A stretch of DNA of 7,337 nt from Candidatus Eiseniibacteriota bacterium (GCA_016867695.1 VGIY01000129.1:1-7337); one strand, 5' to 3'; shown: positions 1 to 7,159, counted from the first letter of the stretch. Notes: a model not told the origin generated them from the letters alone. Translations and numbers: made by a program.

Positions 1-63
1 GGCGGCCAGCAGCAGCGCCGCGGCGACCAGGCGCCCGCGGCGGCATCGGCGATTCTGCACCAT
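1..63 (-). CDS. N-terminus of an exported protein (partial, runs off the left edge)
   Basis: An ATG at 63-61 opens a frame that stays open to the window edge (21 codons). It reads MVQNRRCRRGRLV followed by a run of Ala and Leu. This is an Arg-rich n-region and the beginning of a hydrophobic core, as in a Sec signal peptide or a membrane anchor. A Shine-Dalgarno-like AGAGAGGT lies about 7 bases upstream. The gene starts only 32 bp after the response-regulator stop codon, on the same strand, so it is probably in the same transcript as the two-component pair. The mature protein is not in the window, so its function cannot be named. A protein placed directly after a kinase and regulator could be an accessory sensor or an unrelated downstream gene. 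Confidence 0.6.
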   Translation of the reverse strand, partial: MVQNRRCRRGRLVAAALLLAA

Positions 64-95
64 GGCGAACACCTCTCTGGACCGACCCGTACACC

Positions 96-1471
<1,376 letters not shown>

Positions 1472-1475
<4 letters not shown>

Positions 1476-2848
1476 CTCGCCTCCCCGGATCGCTCGCCGC
1501 GGCTCCCCGGCCCGCCCGAGGCGGGCAGCCGCAGGTGGAAGCAGGCGCCCCGGCCCGGCGCGCCCTTCAGCTCGACGCCGCCGCCGTAGAGGTCCAGCAG
1601 CGAGCGCACCACCGTGAGCCCCAGCCCGGAGCCGCCCGGTTTGGTCGTGTAGAAGGGATCGAAGGCGCGGCGCTGCTGCTCCTCCGTCAGGCCGGCGCCC
1701 GTGTCGCACACGCTGAGGGCGATCTCGCCTCCGCTCCGGTGCGCCGCGAGGCTCACCGTGCCCCCCCGCGGCAGGGCGTCGCGCGCGTTGAGCAGGAGAT
1801 TGACCAGGATCTGGTGCAGCGCGGCGGCAGGGAAGTCGCAGCGCAGCGGCTCGGGCGGCGGCGTCCAGCGCAGGGCCACGCCCTGGCGGCGCAGCTCCCC
1901 CTCCATGAGCTCGAGCACGGTGCCCACCGTCGCGCCCAGGTCGGCCTCGGCGCGCTGCGCCGGCGGCCGCGCCAGCGAGAGATAGCGCGCCAGGATCTCG
2001 TCGAGGCGGGCGACCTCGCGCGGGATCGCCTCGAACCACTCGAGGACATCCTCGGCCGGCACGCCCTGGCTGATCTTGGCGCGCACGCGCTCGGCGCGGG
2101 AAGAGACGACGGCCAGCGGATTGCGGATCTCGTGCGCCAGCATCGCGGCCAGCTCCCCGGCGGCGGCCAGGGCGGCGGTCTGGCGCAGCGTGCGCTCGGC
2201 CAGCGCCCGCGCCCGCATGAGCCGGTAGAAGTAGACCGTCAGCAGGAGCACGACGATCATGCCCGCGGCCGCGCTCACGTAGACCTGGCGCCGCAGCCCG
2301 GCCAGCGCGCCGAAGTGGCCCGCGCCCCCCTCCGCGGCCACGACCGCGATCACACGACCCTCCCCGTCGAAGGCGGGCGCGAAGGCGGTCTTCAGGTAGA
2401 GCCCCTCGACGCGGTAGAGCGCGCTGGCCGCGGGGACGCCGGCGAGCGCGGCGGTGGCCGCCGCGTAGTGGAGCTCGATCGCCGGGTGGGCGTGGCCGGC
2501 GGGATAGCGGCCGGCCGCGTCCGTCAGGTGCCGGCGGTGGGGGTCGAAGAGGTAGAGGTCGCCCAGGTCGGTCTCGAAGGCGATCCGGGCCAACCTGTCG
2601 CGCAGCGCGCCGGTGGCGTCGGGAGCGCCCGCGGGCAGGCTGTCGCCCGCGGCGGCGACCTCCGCGGGCGACAAGCCGGCGGCCGTGGCGCTGGCCACGG
2701 CGAGCAGGCGCTCGCCCAGCTCCTGCTCCATCGTGCCGCGCACCTGGATCAGCGTCAGGTAGGCGCTGGCGTTCAGCGCGAGCAGCAGCAGGGCGAGGAA
2801 CAGCGCGAGGAGGAGCAGCCGCGGGGGCACGCGCCAGCGCATCTTCAT
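1472..2848 (-). CDS. Membrane sensor histidine kinase with a periplasmic Cache-like domain
   Basis: A 458-residue kinase that should autophosphorylate and pass phosphate to the regulator encoded by the overlapping next gene. TM1 is about residues 11-33. A periplasmic region of about 155 residues (34-188) follows; its DLYLFD and YLKTAFAPAFDGEGRVIAV segments resemble a Cache/PAS-like sensor. TM2 is about 189-208. The phospho-acceptor is H239 in AHEIRNPL, the N box has N350 and N354, the G1 box is DTGAGL at 382-387, the F box is FDPFYTTK at 396-403 and the G2 box is GSGLGL at 406-411. Only about 30 residues separate TM2 from H239, so there is no HAMP or cytoplasmic PAS domain. The class resembles ZraS/NtrB-type partners of sigma-54 activators. 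The ATG at 2848 has GAGG four bases upstream; a second ATG two codons later is possible. The ligand is unknown. Confidence 0.95.
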
Positions 2849-2852
2849 CGTG

Positions 2853-2865
2853 CCTCGGTCCGAGG
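2853..2865. promoter_or_regulatory. 13-bp palindrome covering the kinase ribosome binding site
   Basis: The sequence CCTCGGTCCGAGG is symmetric about its central base. On the minus strand its 3' arm GAGG is the Shine-Dalgarno sequence of the histidine kinase, whose ATG begins four bases later. In RNA it can form a 5-bp stem with a 3-base loop, which would mask the ribosome binding site. As DNA it could also be an operator. Either role is inferred from position only. Confidence 0.35.
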
Positions 2866-2872
2866 GTCGCCC

Positions 2873-2894
2873 GGCGCCGGCGAACGACGGCGCC
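2873..2894. repeat. Inverted repeat in the gap before the kinase gene
   Basis: Two perfectly complementary 7-base arms (GGCGCCG at 2873-2879 and CGGCGCC at 2888-2894) flank an 8-base loop. It sits between the larger stem-loop at 2909-2962 and the kinase start. No function can be assigned; it may contribute to RNA structure in the leader of the kinase transcript or the tail of the etf transcript. Confidence 0.4.
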
Positions 2895-2908
2895 TCTCCC
2901 CGCCGGTC

Positions 2909-2962
2909 CCGGCCCGCGAGGAAGCGGGACGCCCGGGGCGCCCGCTCCGCTCCTCGGGCCGG
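2909..2962. terminator. Large stem-loop after the TIM-barrel gene, possible terminator without a U-tract
   Basis: A compound hairpin starts 13 bases after the stop codon of the TIM-barrel gene on the minus strand. Its arms pair as 2909-2916 with 2955-2962 (8 bp), 2919-2922 with 2951-2954 (4 bp), 2923-2928 with 2941-2946 (6 bp) and 2930-2933 with 2937-2940 (4 bp), with small bulges and a 3-base loop. The 127-bp gap here is the largest on the minus strand between the etf cluster and the two-component pair, so this is the natural place for one operon to end. No T-run follows on either strand, so classical intrinsic termination is not shown; partial termination or 3'-end protection are alternatives. 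Confidence 0.35.
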
Positions 2963-2975
2963 CGGTCCGCGCGTC

Positions 2976-3959
2976 TCAGCCGAGCCGCCGCTCGAACCGG
3001 AAGCCGCACTCCTCGAGGTGCTGGATCGACGGCAGCAGGTCCTCTCGGGAGACCTGCAGGGTGATGTTGACCGGCTCGGTCAACTCGGCTCTCACCGTGT
3101 CGTAGACGACGTCGAAGCCGACGACGCCCGCGCCGCAGGCCTGATGGAGGTCGAGCGCGCCGTCGTTGTCATGGAAGTGGAGGTCGACGATCCGGTCGCG
3201 GAACTGGACGATCCACTCCTCGGGAGCGAACTTGGAGAAGCAGGCGGCATGACCGACGTCGCAGCAGAAGCGGAGCCAGGGCGAGTCGACCGCCTCGAAG
3301 AGCCGCATCAGCACCGTCTCGTCCGTCTCCCAGGTGTTGCGCAGGGCGACGATGACCTCCTCGTCGCGGGCGCGGGCCACCAGGTCCTCGAGGCCGGCCA
3401 CGCACTGCTCGACCCACCAGTCGATCTCCTCGGGATTGATGTGGTTGCTGAAGCCGCTGTGGAAGATGGCCGTGCGCGCCCCGAGGATCTTGCCGATCTC
3501 CAGCCCCTCCTGCAGCATCTCGAGGCTGTGCTTCAGGATCCACTTGTCGTGGCTGGCCAGCTTCAGATCGTGGTGCGGCAGGTGGGCGATGACCTTGATC
3601 TTGTTGCGCCGCAGCTCGATCGCCAGGCGCTCCAGGTCCCGGATGGCGACGTCGGCGTTGAAGCTCGTGTCGGCAAGGCTGACCTCGGCGTTGAGGCCGT
3701 GCTCGCGCAGGAAGGGGATCGCCAGGGGCAGCTCGGCCAGGGGCACCGGGAAGGAGAGGGGGAAGAGGAGCATGGAGTTCTCGGCCCCCCCCGCTTCCTC
3801 CTCCGCGACCGGCGTCTCTTCGGGCGCCGCGGCGACCGGCTCGGGCTCGGCGGCCGCGGCCTTCTTCGCCCGGCTCCGGCCCGAGGCGGCCCCCTTCTGG
3901 GCGCGGGCTTCGCCCTGCCCGGCGGCGGCGGTCTCCTGGAGGGCGTCTTGCTTCGTCAA
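2976..3959 (-). CDS. TIM-barrel protein of the sugar isomerase/epimerase (AP endonuclease 2) superfamily with altered metal site
   Basis: A 327-residue protein. Residues 1-61 are a low-complexity Ala/Glu/Pro/Lys tail; residues 63-327 have the xylose-isomerase-like TIM-barrel pattern. Recognisable strand ends include VIAHLPHH (H126), AIFHSGF (H167), FCCDVGHA (D234, H237), DLHFHDNDG (H261) and DLH (D270, H272). These match seven of the nine metal ligands in the endonuclease IV/epimerase fold. The two expected glutamates are replaced: ALRNTW has Arg207 where families usually have LEN, and ITLQV has Gln302 where they have LEV. Standard divalent-metal isomerase chemistry is therefore doubtful, and it could be a pseudoenzyme, a binding protein or an enzyme with changed chemistry. 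The start is TTG at 3959, with AAGGAG eight bases upstream; ATG at 3773 would give the barrel alone but has a weaker ribosome site. It lies 57 bp after etfA and is probably in that operon. The substrate is unknown. Confidence 0.85.
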   Translation of the reverse strand: MTKQDALQETAAAGQGEARAQKGAASGRSRAKKAAAAEPEPVAAAPEETPVAEEEAGGAENSMLLFPLSFPVPLAELPLAIPFLREHGLNAEVSLADTSFNADVAIRDLERLAIELRRNKIKVIAHLPHHDLKLASHDKWILKHSLEMLQEGLEIGKILGARTAIFHSGFSNHINPEEIDWWVEQCVAGLEDLVARARDEEVIVALRNTWETDETVLMRLFEAVDSPWLRFCCDVGHAACFSKFAPEEWIVQFRDRIVDLHFHDNDGALDLHQACGAGVVGFDVVYDTVRAELTEPVNITLQVSREDLLPSIQHLEECGFRFERRLG

Positions 3960-3976
3960 CGTGCTCTCTCCTTCCC

Positions 3977-3998
3977 CGCGGCCGGCTCCGTGGCCGCG
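3977..3998. repeat. Inverted repeat between etfA and the TIM-barrel gene
   Basis: Seven-base arms (3977-3983 and 3992-3998, CGCGGCC and GGCCGCG) flank an 8-base loop in the 57-bp gap. On the minus-strand RNA the hairpin ends one or two bases before the Shine-Dalgarno sequence of the TIM-barrel gene. It could modulate read-through or translation of the third operon gene. There is no T-run, so it is not a convincing terminator. Confidence 0.4.
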
Positions 3999-4016
3999 CG
4001 ACGACTCGCACCGGAG

Positions 4017-4982
4017 CTACGACTTGGCCTTCTCGATCTCCTCCGCCAGGCGGGGCACGATCTTGAACAGGTCGCCGACGAGCCCGTAGTCGGCCGCGGC
4101 GAAGATCGGCGCGTCGGGGTCCTTGTTGATGGCCACGATGCACTTCGCGGTGCGCATGCCGGCCAGGTGCTGGATCGCCCCGGAGATGCCCACGGCAATG
4201 TAGAGCTTGGGCGAAATCGTCTTGCCCGTCTGCCCGACCTGGTGGCCGTGATCGATCCAGCCGGCGTCGACGGCGGCGCGGGAGGCGCCCACCGCGCCGC
4301 CGAGAACCGTCGCCAGGCGCTCGACGAGCGCGAAGTTCGCCGGCTCCTTGAGACCCCTGCCGCCGGAGACGACGACCTCCGCCTCCTGGACGTCGATCTG
4401 CCCCTCGGCCTGCTTCTCGAGCCCCACGGTGCGGGCGCGCACCTCGGCGGGAAGGTCGACCGCCAGTGGCTCCGTCGAGGGGCGGCCGTCCGCGGCCGGC
4501 GCCGCGGGGAAGGCGCCCGGGCGCAGCGTGGCGACCGCCGGCGTGCGCACGGCCCGCAGCGTCGCGAAGACCTTGCCGCCGTACATCGACTTGACCGCCT
4601 CGAAGGAACCCTCCGCCTCCCTCAGGGAGATGCAGCTGCTCATCAGCGGCATGCCGCGCCGGGCGGCCAGCCCCGCGGCGAGGTCGCGCCCCATGGCGGT
4701 CGCCGACAGCAGCACGAGATCGGGCTGCAGCGTCTCGACCGCCCGGTCGAGAGCGGCCAGGTAGCCCTCGTTCCAGTAGAGCGCCAGACGCGGATCCTCG
4801 ACCGTGTGGATCCGGGCCAGGCCGCAGGCGGCGAGCTGCTCGGCGGCGGGCGCCGCCTTCTCGGCGACGATGAGCGCGTGAACTTCGCCGCCCAACTGGC
4901 GGCCGAGACCCGCCGCCTCGAGGGCGCTCTTGCGCAGGCGCCCCTCGCGCTGCTCGGCGAAGACCAGAATGCGTCGGGCCAT
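4017..4982 (-). CDS. etfA: Electron transfer flavoprotein, alpha subunit
   Basis: A 321-residue FAD-binding subunit of ETF, the soluble heterodimer that takes electrons from acyl-CoA-type dehydrogenases. The N-terminal domain (about 1-190) is the poorly conserved alpha/beta part that packs on EtfB. The C-terminal FAD domain begins near residue 195 and carries VVVSGGRGLK (203-212), HQVGQTGKT (247-255) and the family signature LYIAVGISGAIQHLAG (260-275), followed by IVAINKDPDAPIF (282-294) and ADYGLVGDLF. The DAGW...VGQTGK...SGAIQH arrangement is that of the housekeeping, acyl-CoA-dehydrogenase-linked group, not of the bifurcating Fix-type group. The ATG at 4982 has a purine-rich GGGAGGGGGAGAGGG just before it. 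It follows etfB by 54 bp filled with a decamer repeat, and precedes the TIM-barrel gene. No key residue is missing, and the length is normal for the family. Confidence 0.97.
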   Translation of the reverse strand: MARRILVFAEQREGRLRKSALEAAGLGRQLGGEVHALIVAEKAAPAAEQLAACGLARIHTVEDPRLALYWNEGYLAALDRAVETLQPDLVLLSATAMGRDLAAGLAARRGMPLMSSCISLREAEGSFEAVKSMYGGKVFATLRAVRTPAVATLRPGAFPAAPAADGRPSTEPLAVDLPAEVRARTVGLEKQAEGQIDVQEAEVVVSGGRGLKEPANFALVERLATVLGGAVGASRAAVDAGWIDHGHQVGQTGKTISPKLYIAVGISGAIQHLAGMRTAKCIVAINKDPDAPIFAAADYGLVGDLFKIVPRLAEEIEKAKS

Positions 4983-4996
4983 CCCTCTCCCCCTCC

Positions 4997-5050
4997 CTAG
5001 AGCACCCTAGAGAACCTCAGAGAACCTTAGAGAACCTTAGAGCACCTTCG
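4997..5050 (-). repeat. Decamer tandem repeat joining the end of etfB to the etfA ribosome site
   Basis: On the minus strand the 10-base unit CTAAGGTTCT occurs twice exactly (5040-5021) and twice with changes (CTGAGGTTCT at 5020-5011, CTAGGGTGCT at 5010-5001). Degenerate units lie at both ends (CGAAGGTGCT at 5050-5041, and CTAGGG from 5000). The first full unit contains the etfB stop TAA. Each unit carries TAA, TGA or TAG at the same place, and because the period is 10 the stops fall in all three frames. The last partial unit runs into the Shine-Dalgarno sequence of etfA. The array probably grew by replication slippage of the etfB 3' end. Confidence 0.85.
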
Positions 5051-5819
5051 CCTCGCTGCGCAGCAGCTCGACGACCTGGGACACGATCACCTCGGCCTCG
5101 CCCGCGAACTTCCTGCCCCCCGTCCGCTCGGGCGGCGGCGCCACGGCGACCACCCGCACGCCGGCCGCCCCGGGTCCGACGCGCTCCGCGGGCAGATCGG
5201 GCCGGGCGACCTCGATCGGCTTGCGCTTGGCCGCCATGATGCCCTTGAGCGAGGCGTAGCGCGGCTCGTTGATCCCCTTTTCGACGCTGATCAGGGCGGG
5301 CAGCCCGAGCTCGACGACCTCGCGGCCGCCCTCGATCTCCCGCCGCGCCCGCAGCGTCCGCTCGCCCGTCCACTCGATGTGCGTGACCAGCGCCGCGTGC
5401 GGCAGGCCGAGGAGTTCGGCCAGGCCGACGGCCACGAGGTCGGACTCGACGTCGATGGTCAGCTTCCCGCAGAGGACGAGGTCGGGCTGCAACTCGGCCA
5501 GCACGGCCGCGAGGATGCGCGCCGTGGAGAGGCCGTCCCCGCCCAGCAGCGCCGGATCCTGGACGACGATCCCCCGATCGGCGCCCATGGCCAGGCACTT
5601 GCGCACCTCGGCCTGCGCCGACTCGGGGCCGACGGAAACGACGATCACCTCGCCGCCTCCGCGCGCCTCCTTGATGCGCAGCGCCTCCTCGACGGCGAAC
5701 TCGTCGTAGGGGTTGACGACCATCTCGGCATCGGCGAGCGCGACCGACTTCCCGTCGGCGGCGAGCTGGACGCGCGCCTCCGAGCTCGGCACCTGCTTCA
5801 CGCACACGGCGATCTTCAA
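5037..5819 (-). CDS. etfB: Electron transfer flavoprotein, beta subunit
   Basis: A 260-residue AMP-binding subunit of ETF. It starts MKIAVCVKQVP, as EtfB proteins do, then shows VNPYDEFAVEEALRIKE (35-51), VISV-type strand VIVVSVG with the MGADR turn (58-82), the nucleotide loop region LCGKLTID (116-123) and the family signature around EGGREVVELGLPALISV (163-179). The partner-recognition loop reads NEPRYASLKGIMAAKRK (184-200); Leu191 matches the leucine that in human EtfB docks into acyl-CoA dehydrogenases, so a dehydrogenase partner of that family is likely. The start is TTG at 5819, chosen because it gives the canonical N-terminus and has GGGGAGGT six bases upstream; the longer open frame towards 6083 looks like non-coding leader. 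It is the first gene of the etfB-etfA operon, and its likely promoter is at 6038-6009. Confidence 0.96.
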   Translation of the reverse strand: MKIAVCVKQVPSSEARVQLAADGKSVALADAEMVVNPYDEFAVEEALRIKEARGGGEVIVVSVGPESAQAEVRKCLAMGADRGIVVQDPALLGGDGLSTARILAAVLAELQPDLVLCGKLTIDVESDLVAVGLAELLGLPHAALVTHIEWTGERTLRARREIEGGREVVELGLPALISVEKGINEPRYASLKGIMAAKRKPIEVARPDLPAERVGPGAAGVRVVAVAPPPERTGGRKFAGEAEVIVSQVVELLRSEAKVL

Positions 5820-5940
5820 CCGGCGACCTCCCCTGGCCCCAGCGCCTTGCACGCGGGGGCAACGGCAAAACAAAACAAGCCTCCACAGGGGCCCATAAGG
5901 CTCACGCGGAGCGCTCGTCCTTCGGATCCGTCCGGCTATG

Positions 5941-5973
5941 CCGGCGTGCCAGGCCCCGGGCGGCGCACGCCGG
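5941..5973 (-). promoter_or_regulatory. Stem-loop in the etfB leader
   Basis: Perfectly complementary 9-base arms (CCGGCGTGC on the minus strand at 5973-5965 and GCACGCCGG at 5949-5941) enclose a 15-base GC-rich loop. If transcription starts about 7 bases after the predicted -10 box, the hairpin begins roughly 30 bases into a leader of about 180 bases. It is followed by a T-rich patch (5880-5861) but not directly, so it is not a standard terminator. A regulatory role in the etf leader is possible but unproven. Confidence 0.4.
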
Positions 5974-6008
5974 TGCGCAAGAGCCTCTGCCCGAACGGAC
6001 AACGGGCG

Positions 6009-6038
6009 ACCGTAGCAGAGTTCTCGCCCCCGGGTCAA
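6009..6038 (-). promoter_or_regulatory. Predicted sigma-70-like promoter of etfBA
   Basis: On the minus strand TTGACC (6038-6033) is followed, after 18 bases, by TACGGT (6014-6009), and the -10 box is preceded by TGC, an extended -10 motif. The -35 box matches the consensus in five of six bases. It lies in the 260-bp gap after the lipoprotein stop codon and points towards etfB, with a predicted start near 6002 and a leader of about 180 bases. A TGGCACG at 5952-5946 resembles the -24 element of sigma-54 promoters but lacks a GC at -12. Confidence 0.55.
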
Positions 6039-6079
6039 TGGAAAGTCGAACCCGGATCGGGGCCGCCGCCCGGCGCGGC

Positions 6080-6958
6080 TCACTCCTCGGCGGCGAGTTC
6101 CTCAAGGAAGGCCTGGAGCCGATCGGCCGAGGCGAGCCGCCAGCCCGAGGGTAGGTGGGGGCGGGGCGGCGGCGCCCCCGCGGTCTCCTCGAGGCCGCGG
6201 AAGCGAAACTCCCCTCCAGCATCCAACGGACGGCAGATGAAGGAGATCCGCCCCTGGGTGGATGTCGTTTCGAGGGGCGGATCGTATTCGACTCCCAGCA
6301 GGACCTCGCCCGATTCGTCCGCCACGACCCAGCCGGCGACGCCCAGCGACCGGGGATCGACCCGCAGCTCGGCGACCCAGACCGTCTCCCGGGCGTCGCG
6401 GACGACGCCGCGGAGGATCCATGCCGTCGCGCTCGCCGCGAGCGCGGGCTCCTGCAGGCGCGCCGCGAGCGCGGAGGGCCGGAAGAGGAACCAGCCCAGC
6501 GATCGAAGCCGTTCCGCCGAGACCGGTTCGGCAGTGCTGCCACGATGCGCCCCGCTCTCGAAGGCCACCCGCTGGCGGGGGAAGCGCAGGCACCAATCCT
6601 CCTCCCCGGCCCAGAGCGCGAGCACGGGCGAGAGGAGGCCCGGACGGAGCTGGAGCTGCGCGCCGCGATCGGGATGCAGAGCGAACTGCGCCCCCAGCGC
6701 CGGGATCCCGCGCCGGCCGACGAGGAGATGCAGAGTCCCTTTGCCTTTCAGCGAAGCAGGTTGCGGCTCTCGGTTCAACCACTCCACGAGCTGGGCGGGC
6801 GAGTCGGGGGGGAGCGCGGGCGGAGGTGTCCGGCGGCCGCAGCCGGACGCGGCGAGGGCGATCAGGAGCGCGAGCGCCGGCAGGCCGAGCCAGTCTCCGG
6901 TACGGCCGGCCCTGGCCGCGCCCGGCGCGCGGGACGGGGTCTTCGCGGTCGCACTCAA
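6080..6958 (-). CDS. Lipoprotein of unknown function, possibly LolB/DUF4292-like fold
   Basis: A 292-residue protein with a lipoprotein signal: a basic n-region (R10, R16, R19), a hydrophobic core LGLPALALLIALAA (24-37) and a lipobox ASGC with Cys40 as the likely lipidated residue. The n-region is long (about 22 residues). After a Pro-rich linker, residues 54-140 contain LVEWLN, a GKGTLHLLV strand, a LRPGLL segment and a DWCLRFP strand; this loosely recalls the N-terminal half of LolB/DUF4292-type periplasmic beta-sheet lipoproteins, but the match is by pattern only. The C-terminal half has further alternating strands (ETVWVAELRVDP, EVLLGVEYDP, GRISFICRP). The start is TTG at 6958, with GGGAGG six bases upstream. 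It is transcribed towards etfB but separated from it by 260 bp and the etfBA promoter, so it is probably its own unit. It could take part in lipoprotein or envelope trafficking; the function is not known. Confidence 0.8.
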   Translation of the reverse strand: MSATAKTPSRAPGAARAGRTGDWLGLPALALLIALAASGCGRRTPPPALPPDSPAQLVEWLNREPQPASLKGKGTLHLLVGRRGIPALGAQFALHPDRGAQLQLRPGLLSPVLALWAGEEDWCLRFPRQRVAFESGAHRGSTAEPVSAERLRSLGWFLFRPSALAARLQEPALAASATAWILRGVVRDARETVWVAELRVDPRSLGVAGWVVADESGEVLLGVEYDPPLETTSTQGRISFICRPLDAGGEFRFRGLEETAGAPPPRPHLPSGWRLASADRLQAFLEELAAEE

Positions 6959-7002
6959 GGCGAGCCTCCCATGGATTCGCAGGATTCCCCCGCGGTCTTG
7001 GA

Positions 7003-7028
7003 GCCCCCGGGGGCCCCGCGGCGGGGCC
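7003..7028. repeat. Two overlapping short palindromes
   Basis: GCCCCCGGGGGC at 7003-7014 is a perfect 12-bp palindrome, and arms GGCCCCGC (7012-7019) and GCGGGGCC (7021-7028) around one central G form a second. They share bases, so only one can form as a hairpin at a time. They belong to the G+C-only block upstream of the lipoprotein gene. Confidence 0.5.
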
Positions 7029-7046
7029 GCGACCGCGCTCGCTCCC

Positions 7047-7078
7047 CGCCCGCGCGCCCCCCGGGGGGCGCGCGGGCG
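7047..7078. repeat. 32-bp perfect palindrome
   Basis: Every base from 7047 to 7062 pairs with its partner from 7063 to 7078, with no spacer and only G and C. The centre is six C followed by six G, flanked by alternating CG and then CGCC/GGCG ends. In single-stranded form it gives a stem of 14 bp with a 4-base loop. It lies in the divergent intergenic region, about 90 bp upstream of the lipoprotein start. Neither side has a T-run, so intrinsic termination is not indicated. Confidence 0.8.
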
Positions 7079-7159
7079 CGCCTCTCTCGAACCCCCGCCG
7101 TCTCCGCGGATCCCGAACTGCGCTCCGGGATCGGGAGGTGTCCGCGCCGTCCGGCTTCG

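Noticed and set aside
1476..2039. N-terminal extension of the response-regulator frame up to 2039
   Set aside because: It overlaps the kinase catalytic domain out of frame, and the receiver domain begins naturally after the ATG at 1475, which has its own ribosome site.
1535..3064. A 509-codon plus-strand open frame opposite the histidine kinase
   Set aside because: Same antisense effect. The composition is dominated by Arg, Gln, Gly and Ala, with no motif, and the minus-strand kinase has every expected catalytic box.
2850..5000. A 716-codon plus-strand open frame opposite etfA and the TIM-barrel gene
   Set aside because: Long stop-free antisense frames are expected opposite genes with very high third-position GC. 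Its translation is Arg/Gly/Asp-rich with no recognisable domain, while both minus-strand genes beneath it show clear family motifs.
5936..5952. Sigma-54 promoter before etfB (CTGGCACG on the minus strand)
   Set aside because: The -24 element is perfect, but the position of the -12 element reads CATAG, without the essential GC.
5820..6083. N-terminal extension of EtfB up to 6083
   Set aside because: EtfB proteins start at the MKIAVCVKQVP segment. The extra 88 codons are Arg-rich with no homology pattern and would include the promoter and leader hairpin.
6955..6972. Five-codon upstream frame (ATG GGA GGC TCG CCT TGA) overlapping the lipoprotein start
   Set aside because: Its ATG overlaps the Shine-Dalgarno of the real gene and it has no ribosome site of its own. 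It is too short to support.
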